DNA of 21,775 bases, from NCBI GenBank assembly GCA_002490525.1, contig DKUE01000021.1, forward strand, positions 1-21,775, read 5' to 3'. Shown piece by piece: positions 1 through 6,098 of this stretch (the stretch's first letter is position 1; each line of letters opens with the position of its first letter). The DNA comes from Ruminococcaceae bacterium UBA7212 (GTDB lineage Bacteria; Bacillota; Clostridia; Oscillospirales; Acutalibacteraceae). Both the position numbers and the translations under genes were made by a program. The notes beneath the pieces are model-generated. The model was not told the DNA's origin, did no database searches, and saw nothing but the letters and a program-made list of their open reading frames with translations.

Positions 1-20
1 AACATAATGAAAATTATGTT
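1..20. repeat. AT-rich inverted repeat at recombinase 3' end
   Basis: The sequence shows AACATAAT (1-8), a GAAA spacer (9-12) and ATTATGTT (13-20), a perfect 8-bp inverted repeat that overlaps the stop codon of the tyrosine recombinase. It may extend beyond the window edge. It could be a weak terminator or, by inference, a recombinase recognition site, since tyrosine recombinases bind short inverted arms around a 6-8 bp spacer. The role is not established. Confidence 0.5.
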
Positions 21-865
21 GTCAATATCTTTTGCACTTTTTCTAATCCGAACAAATGCTTCTGTCCGGATTCCATTGTATAAATTCTTGTCGTATTAAC
101 ACTGGCATGCCCAAGCAAGTCTGCAAGGCGCACGATGTCTTTGTCTATCCCGTAAAAGGTCCGTGCAAACAGATGGCGAAGATTGTGCGGGAACACCTTT
201 TTTTCGGAAACCCCCGCCCTTTTGCACAGCCTTTGCATATCCCGCCAAATATTGCTTCGGTTCAGCGGATTTCCATTTTTTGTAACAAAAACACTGCCGT
301 GTTTTATACTGTGTTTAACAATATACTCCTTTAAAACCGACCGAACCGCTTTCGGCAGCAAAATCACACGGCTTTTATTTTTACAGCTGATTTGTGCCCG
401 CCCCGACTGAACCGCGTCCACCGTAATATATTGCAACTCGCTGACACGGATGCCTGTGCCGCCGATGGTGCGCAGAATATAAAACATACGTGTACCCCTT
501 GCCGCCGCAAGCAACCGCTTATATTCACTGCGGCTTAATTCTTTTTCCGTCCTGCAAAATATTTGCCGCTGAATTTTTAAGAGCTTTACACAAAAGTGCT
601 GCAAACCGCAAAATCTGAGAAAAACATTCATAGCAATCAGCATAGAATTTACGCTTGCCGGCGCATAGCCCTGCTCTGACAAATATTGCTTGTATGCCAC
701 CGTTTGCGTTTTGTCAAGAACGGTATCCTTCGGGAAATCTGATAAAAAAGAAAAAAAACGCCGTATATCCCGCAAATATTTTTCTGTGGTTGCGGCACTT
801 TTTTCCGAATCTATCAGATGCATTTTAAAGCTGGCAAGCTGTTCTGCAAAATGGATTTGTTTCAC
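14..865 (-). CDS. Tyrosine-type recombinase/integrase (XerC/XerD-like)
   Basis: A 283-aa site-specific recombinase that would cut and rejoin DNA through a covalent 3'-phosphotyrosine. Residues 1-90 form the SAM-like core-binding domain and about 105-283 the catalytic domain. The full catalytic set is visible: R140 (in GTGIRVSEL), K164, H227 and R230 (HNLRH), H253 (LLGHASVNTT) and Y262. The start is GTG at 865, supported by GGAGGAG about 6 nt upstream; there is no nearby ATG. The length is close to host XerC/D, but the setting fits an orphan or element-borne integrase: accessory genes lie beside it and an inverted repeat lies at its stop codon. A chromosomal dimer-resolution role is less likely from context, but sequence alone cannot exclude it. 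The partner att or inversion site is not identified. Confidence 0.9.
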   Translation of the reverse strand: MKQIHFAEQLASFKMHLIDSEKSAATTEKYLRDIRRFFSFLSDFPKDTVLDKTQTVAYKQYLSEQGYAPASVNSMLIAMNVFLRFCGLQHFCVKLLKIQRQIFCRTEKELSRSEYKRLLAAARGTRMFYILRTIGGTGIRVSELQYITVDAVQSGRAQISCKNKSRVILLPKAVRSVLKEYIVKHSIKHGSVFVTKNGNPLNRSNIWRDMQRLCKRAGVSEKKVFPHNLRHLFARTFYGIDKDIVRLADLLGHASVNTTRIYTMESGQKHLFGLEKVQKILTT

Positions 866-902
866 GTCTTTCTCCTCCGTATACTGACTTTATTTACCTA
901 TT

Positions 903-930
903 ATTCTACTATAAATTTCTCAAGTCTCAA
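903..930 (-). promoter_or_regulatory. Putative promoter of the tyrosine recombinase
   Basis: Read on the minus strand, TTGAGA (925-930) and TAGAAT (903-908) are separated by 16 bp and lie about 40 bp upstream of the GTG start. The match is moderate; spacing is one base short of optimal. Confidence 0.4.
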
Positions 931-1022
931 CAAGAAGAAAACATCTGCCCGCGGGCAAAGCGCTTTATCTCTCGCTGATATAACGCGTATCGCCTTTTTC
1001 AAGGACACACAATCATAAATAC

Positions 1023-1060
1023 AAAAACAGTGTCTCGCGTTTGGCGGGGCACTGTTTTTT
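1023..1060. terminator. Rho-independent-type hairpin
   Basis: AAAAACAGTG (1023-1032) pairs with CACTGTTTTT. The stem continues inward as TCTCGC with GCGGGG, including two G-U pairs, around a GTTTG loop. This gives about 16 bp followed by T residues on the plus strand and A/T-rich flanks on both strands. No plus-strand gene ends here, so it most likely insulates or backs up termination of the minus-strand operon at 1368. Confidence 0.65.
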
Positions 1061-1119
1061 CGTACTGTATCTGCGGTTTGGAAAATCATATAAATTTTGA
1101 TGGGACTGCACAAATCTGT

Positions 1120-1143
1120 CATTCTGAGCACAGCGAAGAATCT
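1120..1143. repeat. Dispersed CATTCTGAGC...GCGAAGAATCT palindromic repeat
   Basis: ATTCT-GA-GC (1121-1129), loop ACA, GC-GA-AGAAT (1133-1141) is an imperfect palindrome whose only internal mismatches are tandem G/A opposite G/A. Its frames translate to the motifs HSEHSEES, VILSTAKNL and FFAVLRMTD. From general knowledge these recur as spurious proteins in many bacterial genomes, so this is a non-coding dispersed element and not a gene. Confidence 0.75.
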
Positions 1144-1308
1144 TACACGGCACAGGGTGTACAGCATCGGTATAGGGTGCAGACTTGCTTGCGCCGAAGT
1201 ATGCCGAAAAAGTTCGTTCCGTTCTCCTTGTCGGGGACGACTCCCCCACGGTGTGGGAAAATCGACTCTCGTCAGAGCGAGAAAAACAAGGTTTTTCTGC
1301 AAACTGAA

Positions 1309-1350
1309 AATCCCCCGAGGAGCGGAAACGCTCATCGGGGGATTCCTTTT
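1309..1350. terminator. Strong terminator downstream of the small secreted-protein operon
   Basis: AATCCCCCGA (1309-1318) pairs with TCGGGGGATT (1335-1344). After one G/A mismatch the stem continues GAGCG/CGCTC around a GAAA tetraloop (1325-1328), about 15 bp in all. T-rich tracts follow on both strands, so it can act bidirectionally. It lies about 20 bp past the stop of the minus-strand gene ending at 1368. Confidence 0.85.
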
Positions 1351-1367
1351 GTTACGGTTACAGCAAA

Positions 1368-1844
1368 CTAAGACAAAACACCCGTGGGACTGCAGGTCAA
1401 TACAACCGTTTCATCAATTGTGTTAACCGGTATGCCCAACGCATAGTATTTGAACCGAAAACGGCCGATTGCCTGGTTGCCGTTTTTCTCTGACGAAGAG
1501 GAATACAGCTTCCATGCGGAGTTGTAAATGGCATGTGCGGTAAAGGCGGAGGTACAGGTCGCGGACGAACCGTCATAAGTAAACGTACCGTTTATTGTAG
1601 CCACCCACTGTTCCACATCTTTCGAGTTATAATAGTGTGCAGTCTTTGAGCCGGATTTGGTAGACGACCGCGCACCGCTGTTGTATTCCGTTACCGTGGT
1701 CACCAAGTAACTGCCGTCCGCAAAGTGCTCGACTGTCGTTTGCGAGATTTCTGCGGCAGGCGCCTTAGATGTTGCCGAGACGGGGAACGTCAAAACGCCG
1801 CCCAGCATAACAAGCATTAAAAAAAGTGATAAATAGCGTTTCAT
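1368..1844 (-). CDS. Small secreted protein of unknown function
   Basis: A 158-aa protein with a clear Sec signal peptide: MKRY, a hydrophobic stretch LSLFLMLVMLGGVLTF and an Ala-containing cleavage region (VSATS) near residue 26. The mature part is rich in Ser, Thr, Tyr and Asn and looks beta-rich (e.g. NGTFTYDGSSATCTSAF), with two Cys in the mature chain (TCTSAF and LTCSPTG) that could form a disulfide. The start is placed at the ATG at 1844 because AGGAGG lies 7 nt upstream; the frame stays open 66 nt further, overlapping the previous gene, without a better site. It is the last gene of the padR operon, 13 bp after the DUF6120-like gene. I do not recognise a catalytic motif. A secreted effector or stress-type surface protein is possible but unproven. 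Confidence 0.8.
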   Translation of the reverse strand: MKRYLSLFLMLVMLGGVLTFPVSATSKAPAAEISQTTVEHFADGSYLVTTVTEYNSGARSSTKSGSKTAHYYNSKDVEQWVATINGTFTYDGSSATCTSAFTAHAIYNSAWKLYSSSSEKNGNQAIGRFRFKYYALGIPVNTIDETVVLTCSPTGVLS

Positions 1845-1857
1845 AAATAGCCTCCTG

Positions 1858-2256
1858 TTATTTGTTTGCTTGTGAATAAGTGACGATTTCCTCAGAAGCA
1901 CCGTATGCAATATAACCGTGATTGCTCCGATGTGCGTCTATCGATATATAAGTCATCGCTGATGCCCAAATCGCGACCGCGATTAAAATACCAATCAGCA
2001 CGGCGTGCTTTATGTTCATACGTTTTTTGATTCGGCGAATATCCGCCGTTTCAAAAAACGCTCTGGCGACTACCTCGGGGTCCCCGAAGTGCGCAATGAT
2101 TTCTTCTATATCTGTCACGCCGTTCTCTTCCACATAATCTGTGATACTGTTATCCAAATCCTGCAAATAGGCTTTTGCCATTTTGGAGTCGCACAGCAAT
2201 AGGGCTTTTGTGCGCTTTTTATATTTTCGGATTGCCTTTTCAAGCACCCTATCCAT
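1858..2256 (-). CDS. DUF6120/HAAS-like membrane protein encoded beside PadR
   Basis: A 132-aa protein. Residues 1-75 are a charged, soluble, helical domain (AKAYLQDLDNSITDYVEENG, then EEIIAHFGDPEVVARAFFE) of the kind seen in HAAS and DUF6120 proteins, which typically follow padR genes. A single membrane segment lies at about 84-104 (HAVLIGILIAVAIWASAMTY), followed by a short outside tail. In known padR/HAAS pairs the soluble domain is thought to work with the PadR regulator; a sensory or regulatory role here is inference. The start has GGGGGAG about 8 nt upstream. It sits 16 bp after padR and 13 bp before the small secreted-protein gene. The family name is from memory of the motif pattern. 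Confidence 0.75.
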   Translation of the reverse strand: MDRVLEKAIRKYKKRTKALLLCDSKMAKAYLQDLDNSITDYVEENGVTDIEEIIAHFGDPEVVARAFFETADIRRIKKRMNIKHAVLIGILIAVAIWASAMTYISIDAHRSNHGYIAYGASEEIVTYSQANK

Positions 2257-2272
2257 AATACGGTCTCCCCCG

Positions 2273-2608
2273 TTATACTGGTTTGTCTAAAATTTTATCA
2301 ATTCCGCGGAGAATTGTCCTGTAGTCAATCAACAATTTTTCATAATAGGCTTTTCCGCCCGCTTCCAGCCGATAATACTTTCTGATTCGCCGTTTTCCGA
2401 CAAATTGTGTGTATTCACTGATATACCCCGCTTCTTCCAAACGGTATAAAACCGGATAAAGCGACCCCTCCAGCATCGTATATATCCCCTCGCTTTTCTC
2501 CTCAATCAATTGTGCGATTTGATAACCGTAAAGGTCCTCTTTACTCAGCAAATACAGAACCAGCATTTCAGCGGTTCCTCTTTTTAAATTGTCTTGATTT
2601 TGACTCAT
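2273..2608 (-). CDS. PadR family transcriptional regulator
   Basis: A 111-aa winged-helix DNA-binding protein. The PadR signature is plain: LKRGTAEMLVLYLLS (8-22), DLYGYQIAQLIEEKS (25-39), then the recognition helix and wing region EGSLYPVLYRLEEAGYI (47-63) and RKYYRLEAGG (75-84). The short C-terminal helix marks it as the small PadR-s2 type, which dimerises and usually represses its own promoter. The ATG at 2608 keeps the whole conserved N-terminus, but its ribosome binding site is weak (only GTGATG-like), suggesting low expression. It is the first gene of a three-gene operon. Candidate operators lie at 2643-2659 and 2682-2689, over its own promoter. The ligand is unknown. Confidence 0.93.
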   Translation of the reverse strand: MSQNQDNLKRGTAEMLVLYLLSKEDLYGYQIAQLIEEKSEGIYTMLEGSLYPVLYRLEEAGYISEYTQFVGKRRIRKYYRLEAGGKAYYEKLLIDYRTILRGIDKILDKPV

Positions 2609-2642
2609 ATCACATCACATTTTCGCTCGTCAACCGCCGAAG

Positions 2643-2659
2643 CGTGTCAAAGTGACACG
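2643..2659. promoter_or_regulatory. Operator-like palindrome downstream of the padR promoter
   Basis: CGTGTCA-AAG-TGACACG is a perfect 7-bp inverted repeat with a 3-bp spacer. It lies just after the expected padR transcription start and about 35 bp before the start codon, where a bound repressor would block transcription. Confidence 0.6.
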
Positions 2660-2669
2660 TTTTGTTGTG

Positions 2670-2698
2670 ATTATAGCAACAATGTACATGAAATGCAA
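2670..2698 (-). promoter_or_regulatory. padR operon promoter with ATGTACAT between -35 and -10
   Basis: On the minus strand TTGCAT (2693-2698) and TATAAT (2670-2675) are separated by exactly 17 bp. The spacer contains the perfect palindrome ATGTACAT (2682-2689). PadR regulators are known to bind ATGT/ACAT half-sites, so autoregulation is a reasonable inference. Confidence 0.8.
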
Positions 2699-2747
2699 TA
2701 CCTTTTTAGACAATATATTATTAATAAAAATATATTTATGAAATATA

Positions 2748-2776
2748 TTGCTTGTGAAAATATGATGTGATATAAT
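2748..2776 (+). promoter_or_regulatory. Promoter of the two-gene membrane operon
   Basis: TTGCTT (2748-2753), a 17-bp spacer and TATAAT (2771-2776) form a strong vegetative-type promoter. The expected start of transcription is near 2783, giving a leader of about 80 nt before the ATG at 2862. Confidence 0.8.
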
Positions 2777-2781
2777 AGCAC

Positions 2782-2827
2782 GTATGAAATACGTTGCATG
2801 ATACACCTGCAAAATTGTATTTCATAC
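2782..2827 (+). promoter_or_regulatory. Pair of GTAT-N3-ATAC operator-like sites
   Basis: GTATGAAATAC (2782-2792), inside the longer palindrome ACGTAT-GAA-ATACGT (2780-2794), sits on the expected transcription start. Its exact reverse complement GTATTTCATAC is at 2817-2827, 35 bp away centre to centre. A weaker copy (TATGAAATA) is at 2737-2745. The arrangement suits a dimeric repressor. Confidence 0.55.
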
Positions 2828-2861
2828 CAAACTCTAAAAATATGTAAAAGAAGGTGTTCAT

Positions 2862-4049
2862 ATGCGTTCACGGCGCATCAAGATGACCCCGATTGGGATC
2901 CTCTTTTTTTTGATCTCCGTCCTTTCCATTTGCGGATATATATTGGATTTTTTCAAATTGCCTGCCACGGGCAAGGGACTGGGAGTCATCGTCAGCTTAG
3001 TTACAAGCATTAATGAGGCGTTTGCCGCGCATCCGCTTCCGTTCTCTTTGTTTTTTATCGCTGTTGCCGTTTTAGATGATTTGTATTACGCATTCCAATA
3101 TAATGTTTCGCCGGATGATTTATCCGTGCGTTTCGGAAAATATATCAAATATTTTCTAACCGGTTTAAATGTGATTTGCTGTGTGGATATACTGAACGGC
3201 GAAGGCATACAGCAAAAACTTGCATGGGTGCAGAACAACAAAGAGTATGCGATTCTCATTGTTGTCATTATGGTTCCCTTTGTTATTTTGACAGAACTGT
3301 TGCAAAAGAATATTTCGGCAAAACATGAGCAGGAAAAAATCCATCAGGAAATACAAAGCAATCCTAAAGGAATCAACGATGCAAATCTCCCGCCCGCCAT
3401 CATGCGGCATCCGTTCGCCTATGCCTATGAAAACTTGAAGATAAAAGCAGCAAAAAGCATCGTGGGCTCGGTCCCTCCCATCGTTGATTCCAGCAAGGAA
3501 GAAACCAATGGTAATTCCACACAGGAAACTCCCGACTCCCAAAAGGAAACAAAGGGCTCCAATAACTCCAAAGGTTCTAAAATTGTTAAAGGGCTTAGCT
3601 ATACCATTTTTGTCGGCATAACTGCTGGGTTAATTGCCTTTATAGGTGTTGGAATTCGAAAAATTACCTCTGGAGAGTTTAGTTTACAAAAGATCAAAGA
3701 AATATTAGAGGTAATTCTGACAGCACTTGTCACGTTCAACGCTAACGCTGACCCCATAAAAATAGCCGCACTGACTTTCTTACTTTATATCGGTACAATA
3801 ATATCTTTGGTTATCATTTTTTTCGTACTCATCTATGGGATTACATTTATATTCAGAGCATGGGGCTATATGCTGCTGCATATTAATGATTCCGAAACGG
3901 ACGTTCAGGATTTCTCGAAAAAAATTCAGCGTTTCTTCACTGAATCTGTAACCAGCGTATTGCGCCTGCTTCTGTTTTTCCCGGATTTCTTGGAAACCGT
4001 AGAGGAAATCGTGTTGGACTTTGACGAACAAGACAAGCAAGATAAATAA
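2862..4049 (+). CDS. Multi-pass membrane protein of unknown function (first gene of pair)
   Basis: A 395-aa protein I do not recognise. It has about four N-terminal membrane segments (roughly 9-30, 60-77, 94-112, 128-148). A cytoplasmic-looking charged loop follows (about 150-243), ending in a low-complexity Ser/Asn/Lys/Glu linker (near 205-240). Further membrane segments lie near 246-268, 280-292 (weaker) and 303-335, then a charged tail (EEIVLDFDEQDKQDK). The start has AGAAGGTG about 5 nt upstream. A promoter at 2748-2776 and operator-like palindromes precede it. It is followed after 48 nt by a second membrane protein gene, so the two are probably made together. Codon use is AT-rich compared with genes from 6099 onward, which suggests acquisition. 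No enzyme motif, nucleotide-binding loop or toxin signature is visible. Confidence 0.8.
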   Translation: MRSRRIKMTPIGILFFLISVLSICGYILDFFKLPATGKGLGVIVSLVTSINEAFAAHPLPFSLFFIAVAVLDDLYYAFQYNVSPDDLSVRFGKYIKYFLTGLNVICCVDILNGEGIQQKLAWVQNNKEYAILIVVIMVPFVILTELLQKNISAKHEQEKIHQEIQSNPKGINDANLPPAIMRHPFAYAYENLKIKAAKSIVGSVPPIVDSSKEETNGNSTQETPDSQKETKGSNNSKGSKIVKGLSYTIFVGITAGLIAFIGVGIRKITSGEFSLQKIKEILEVILTALVTFNANADPIKIAALTFLLYIGTIISLVIIFFVLIYGITFIFRAWGYMLLHINDSETDVQDFSKKIQRFFTESVTSVLRLLLFFPDFLETVEEIVLDFDEQDKQDK

Positions 4050-4097
4050 GAAGGATTCGCAACGTTGTCCTATTTCAGTTGTAAAGGAGTTTATATA

Positions 4098-5969
4098 ATG
4101 ACAGACAAAAAACCTGAAAATACAGATACGAACAATACACGTGCAACATCCGATTCCGACAAAAAGAAAAAAAGAACAAAGTTTGGGCGAAATAAACACG
4201 CATTAAAATACGGAATTGCCGCACTCTCTCTTATTTCTTTTTTTACGACCAGCCAAGGATTGGAAGAAATCATTTCATCCGAACATTCTCTGACCCCCTA
4301 CCTGATTTCTTTTGGTATTCAGGTCATTGTGCTTGTAATCGGCATGCACTTGGCAAATATTCTGAAAACTGTACGCAAGTTGCAGATGGAAACATGGAAA
4401 CGCGTGTTTATAGCGCTTTTTGCTCTGATTCCGTATATCGTATCCGTATGCTTTTCTTCCTTTTTCAGCTACACATTTTTAGCCAATCAGGCCTACAGCA
4501 ATGTGCGCGAAACAGACTATAACATAAAAATCGAAAGCTTCATGAATGAAGAAATTGCAAATTTGGACAGTTTAAACGATGCGGCAGGCAAGGTCGTTTT
4601 GGCACAGGTGCAAAACTATATTCCACAAATTGACGGAATATTGCAAAATTTCCAAGTCGCTGCCTCCGGTGAAATCGGGAATATAAAAAACAGCCTTACC
4701 TTGAATCCGACCGCTACAATTCCGCAAGATGTTATTTTCAGCACAGATGCAATCACGGATGCTTCTGAAGCGCAGACAACAAGATTGCGCGTTGCGGAAG
4801 CTGCATTAAGAACGAGTGCAAGTACATACGGGATTTATTATTCTAATTATAAAAGCAACTATGATGCCTTAATGAATGCAGAAAATCCCGACAGCTTAAA
4901 AGACTCTATTGAGACTATGAAAACCGGTATTGAATCCGATATTCAATCAATGCGAGAACAGCAAAGGATTCTGAATGAACAGGTACAAGACCAAACAGCC
5001 AGATACAATATGCTGTTGCAAAACTCCGCCAGTGCTGTCTCCTCTCACTTTGAAAGCCTGATTGCCTCAGATAACGACTTACTGCGTGCTTATAATTTAA
5101 TCGACACCAGCGAAGCCGTCAGCAGCGGTACTATAGACTTGCAAAACATTTACAACACCATCTATTCCACTACCGATGTATCCGATGGGAATGTGGAACA
5201 GGCTATTTTAGATTTACAATCGATTATTACAGCATTCCTGCGACAAGCAAATACAGAAAATGTCGATGATACCGCTCTGCAAAATCTTTCCGCCTGCATC
5301 ACATATTTAGGTGAATTTCAAAAATATAAGGCTTTGAGCAACAAGCTGGATACATTTGAATCCACTGTATTGTCACAGGTTTATGTAATTGAATATCCCT
5401 CTACGACATCAAATATAACAGCCGATGCTGAAAGTACAGATGCGGAAAATACCGCGTCTGAAGATACAACCGCGCCTATAGCCGAAACTGAAACATCAGC
5501 GGAACAAGGCTCGACGCTTGTAGCATCTCCCGGTGAATTCGCTGTGAATCATGTAAAACAAGAGGAATGGATTGAAATTCGGCGTGCACAGCTCGGTGAG
5601 TTCATTAACATGGTAAAATCACTCCCGAACTTCGAAACGATTACCAATTCCGCCACAAATGTTTCCTTGGAAACAAGACAATATATCCGCTTGTTAAATA
5701 AAAACGATTCTTACAGAACCGACACATTAAAAAAAGCATATGAACTCAACCGTCAAAATCTTGAAAAAATCAGCAGTATCGAGCAGGCATGGAATTATCT
5801 GCATTCGGACTTTAAGTATATGGCATTATATTGCCTGTTTGTTGCTGCATTTTTGGATTTGTCTTCCCTGTTTGTCGGTCTGTTCCTCTTTTTCACCGAT
5901 GAAACAGAGTCCGAAAACATATCCGATGTACCGAAAAACAGTTCCCCCGAAACTGTAAGTACAATCTAA
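4098..5969 (+). CDS. Membrane protein with large coiled-coil outer domain (second gene of pair)
   Basis: A 623-aa protein. The layout is a Lys-rich cytoplasmic N-terminus (1-36), three hydrophobic segments (about 37-55, 65-88, 95-122), a long, largely helical and Gln/Asn/Ser-rich domain of over 400 residues, and a single membrane segment near the end (about 572-600, LFVAAFLDLSSLFVGLFLFF). The large domain is broken by an acidic Thr/Glu/Ala linker near 440-475. This 3-TM, coiled coil, 1-TM order resembles DUF4407-type proteins, but that is a topology comparison only. The ATG at 4098 is chosen over one 33 nt upstream because AAAGGAG lies 8 nt before it. It is the last gene of the operon, closed by the hairpin at 6012-6054. 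Function is unknown. Confidence 0.82.
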   Translation: MTDKKPENTDTNNTRATSDSDKKKKRTKFGRNKHALKYGIAALSLISFFTTSQGLEEIISSEHSLTPYLISFGIQVIVLVIGMHLANILKTVRKLQMETWKRVFIALFALIPYIVSVCFSSFFSYTFLANQAYSNVRETDYNIKIESFMNEEIANLDSLNDAAGKVVLAQVQNYIPQIDGILQNFQVAASGEIGNIKNSLTLNPTATIPQDVIFSTDAITDASEAQTTRLRVAEAALRTSASTYGIYYSNYKSNYDALMNAENPDSLKDSIETMKTGIESDIQSMREQQRILNEQVQDQTARYNMLLQNSASAVSSHFESLIASDNDLLRAYNLIDTSEAVSSGTIDLQNIYNTIYSTTDVSDGNVEQAILDLQSIITAFLRQANTENVDDTALQNLSACITYLGEFQKYKALSNKLDTFESTVLSQVYVIEYPSTTSNITADAESTDAENTASEDTTAPIAETETSAEQGSTLVASPGEFAVNHVKQEEWIEIRRAQLGEFINMVKSLPNFETITNSATNVSLETRQYIRLLNKNDSYRTDTLKKAYELNRQNLEKISSIEQAWNYLHSDFKYMALYCLFVAAFLDLSSLFVGLFLFFTDETESENISDVPKNSSPETVSTI

Positions 5970-6011
5970 ACAGAACCTTGCTTGCAAGCCGTTCCCGCCC
6001 TTTTAAATTTC

Positions 6012-6054
6012 AATCCGACCGCGGTTCATACACAATGAACCGCGGTCGGATTTT
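6012..6054. terminator. Bidirectional terminator between convergent genes
   Basis: AATCCGACCGCGGTTCAT (6012-6029) and its exact reverse complement (6035-6052) form a perfect 18-bp stem around a 5-nt loop. It serves the membrane operon on the plus strand and rarA on the minus strand. Confidence 0.9.
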
Positions 6055-6098
6055 CAAATGATTTGTATAGCTTTTCGCGCTTTCGCAAACACTATTTC

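Larger units (their letters stand above)
866..1367. other. Gene-free segment with two hairpins and a dispersed repeat
   Basis: No credible gene lies between the recombinase and the small secreted-protein gene. The open frames here translate to peptides typical of database noise from a palindromic repeat. The segment holds the recombinase promoter, a strong hairpin at 1023-1060, the repeat at 1120-1143, and a terminator at 1309-1347. About 160 bp between the repeat and the terminator contain nothing I recognise. Confidence 0.7.

Noticed and set aside
901..1371. Overlapping open frames of 78-144 codons on both strands in the gene-free segment
   Set aside because: They translate the dispersed palindromic repeat (HSEHSEES, VILSTAKNL, FFAVLRMTD motifs) and run through terminator hairpins; none has a good ribosome binding site.
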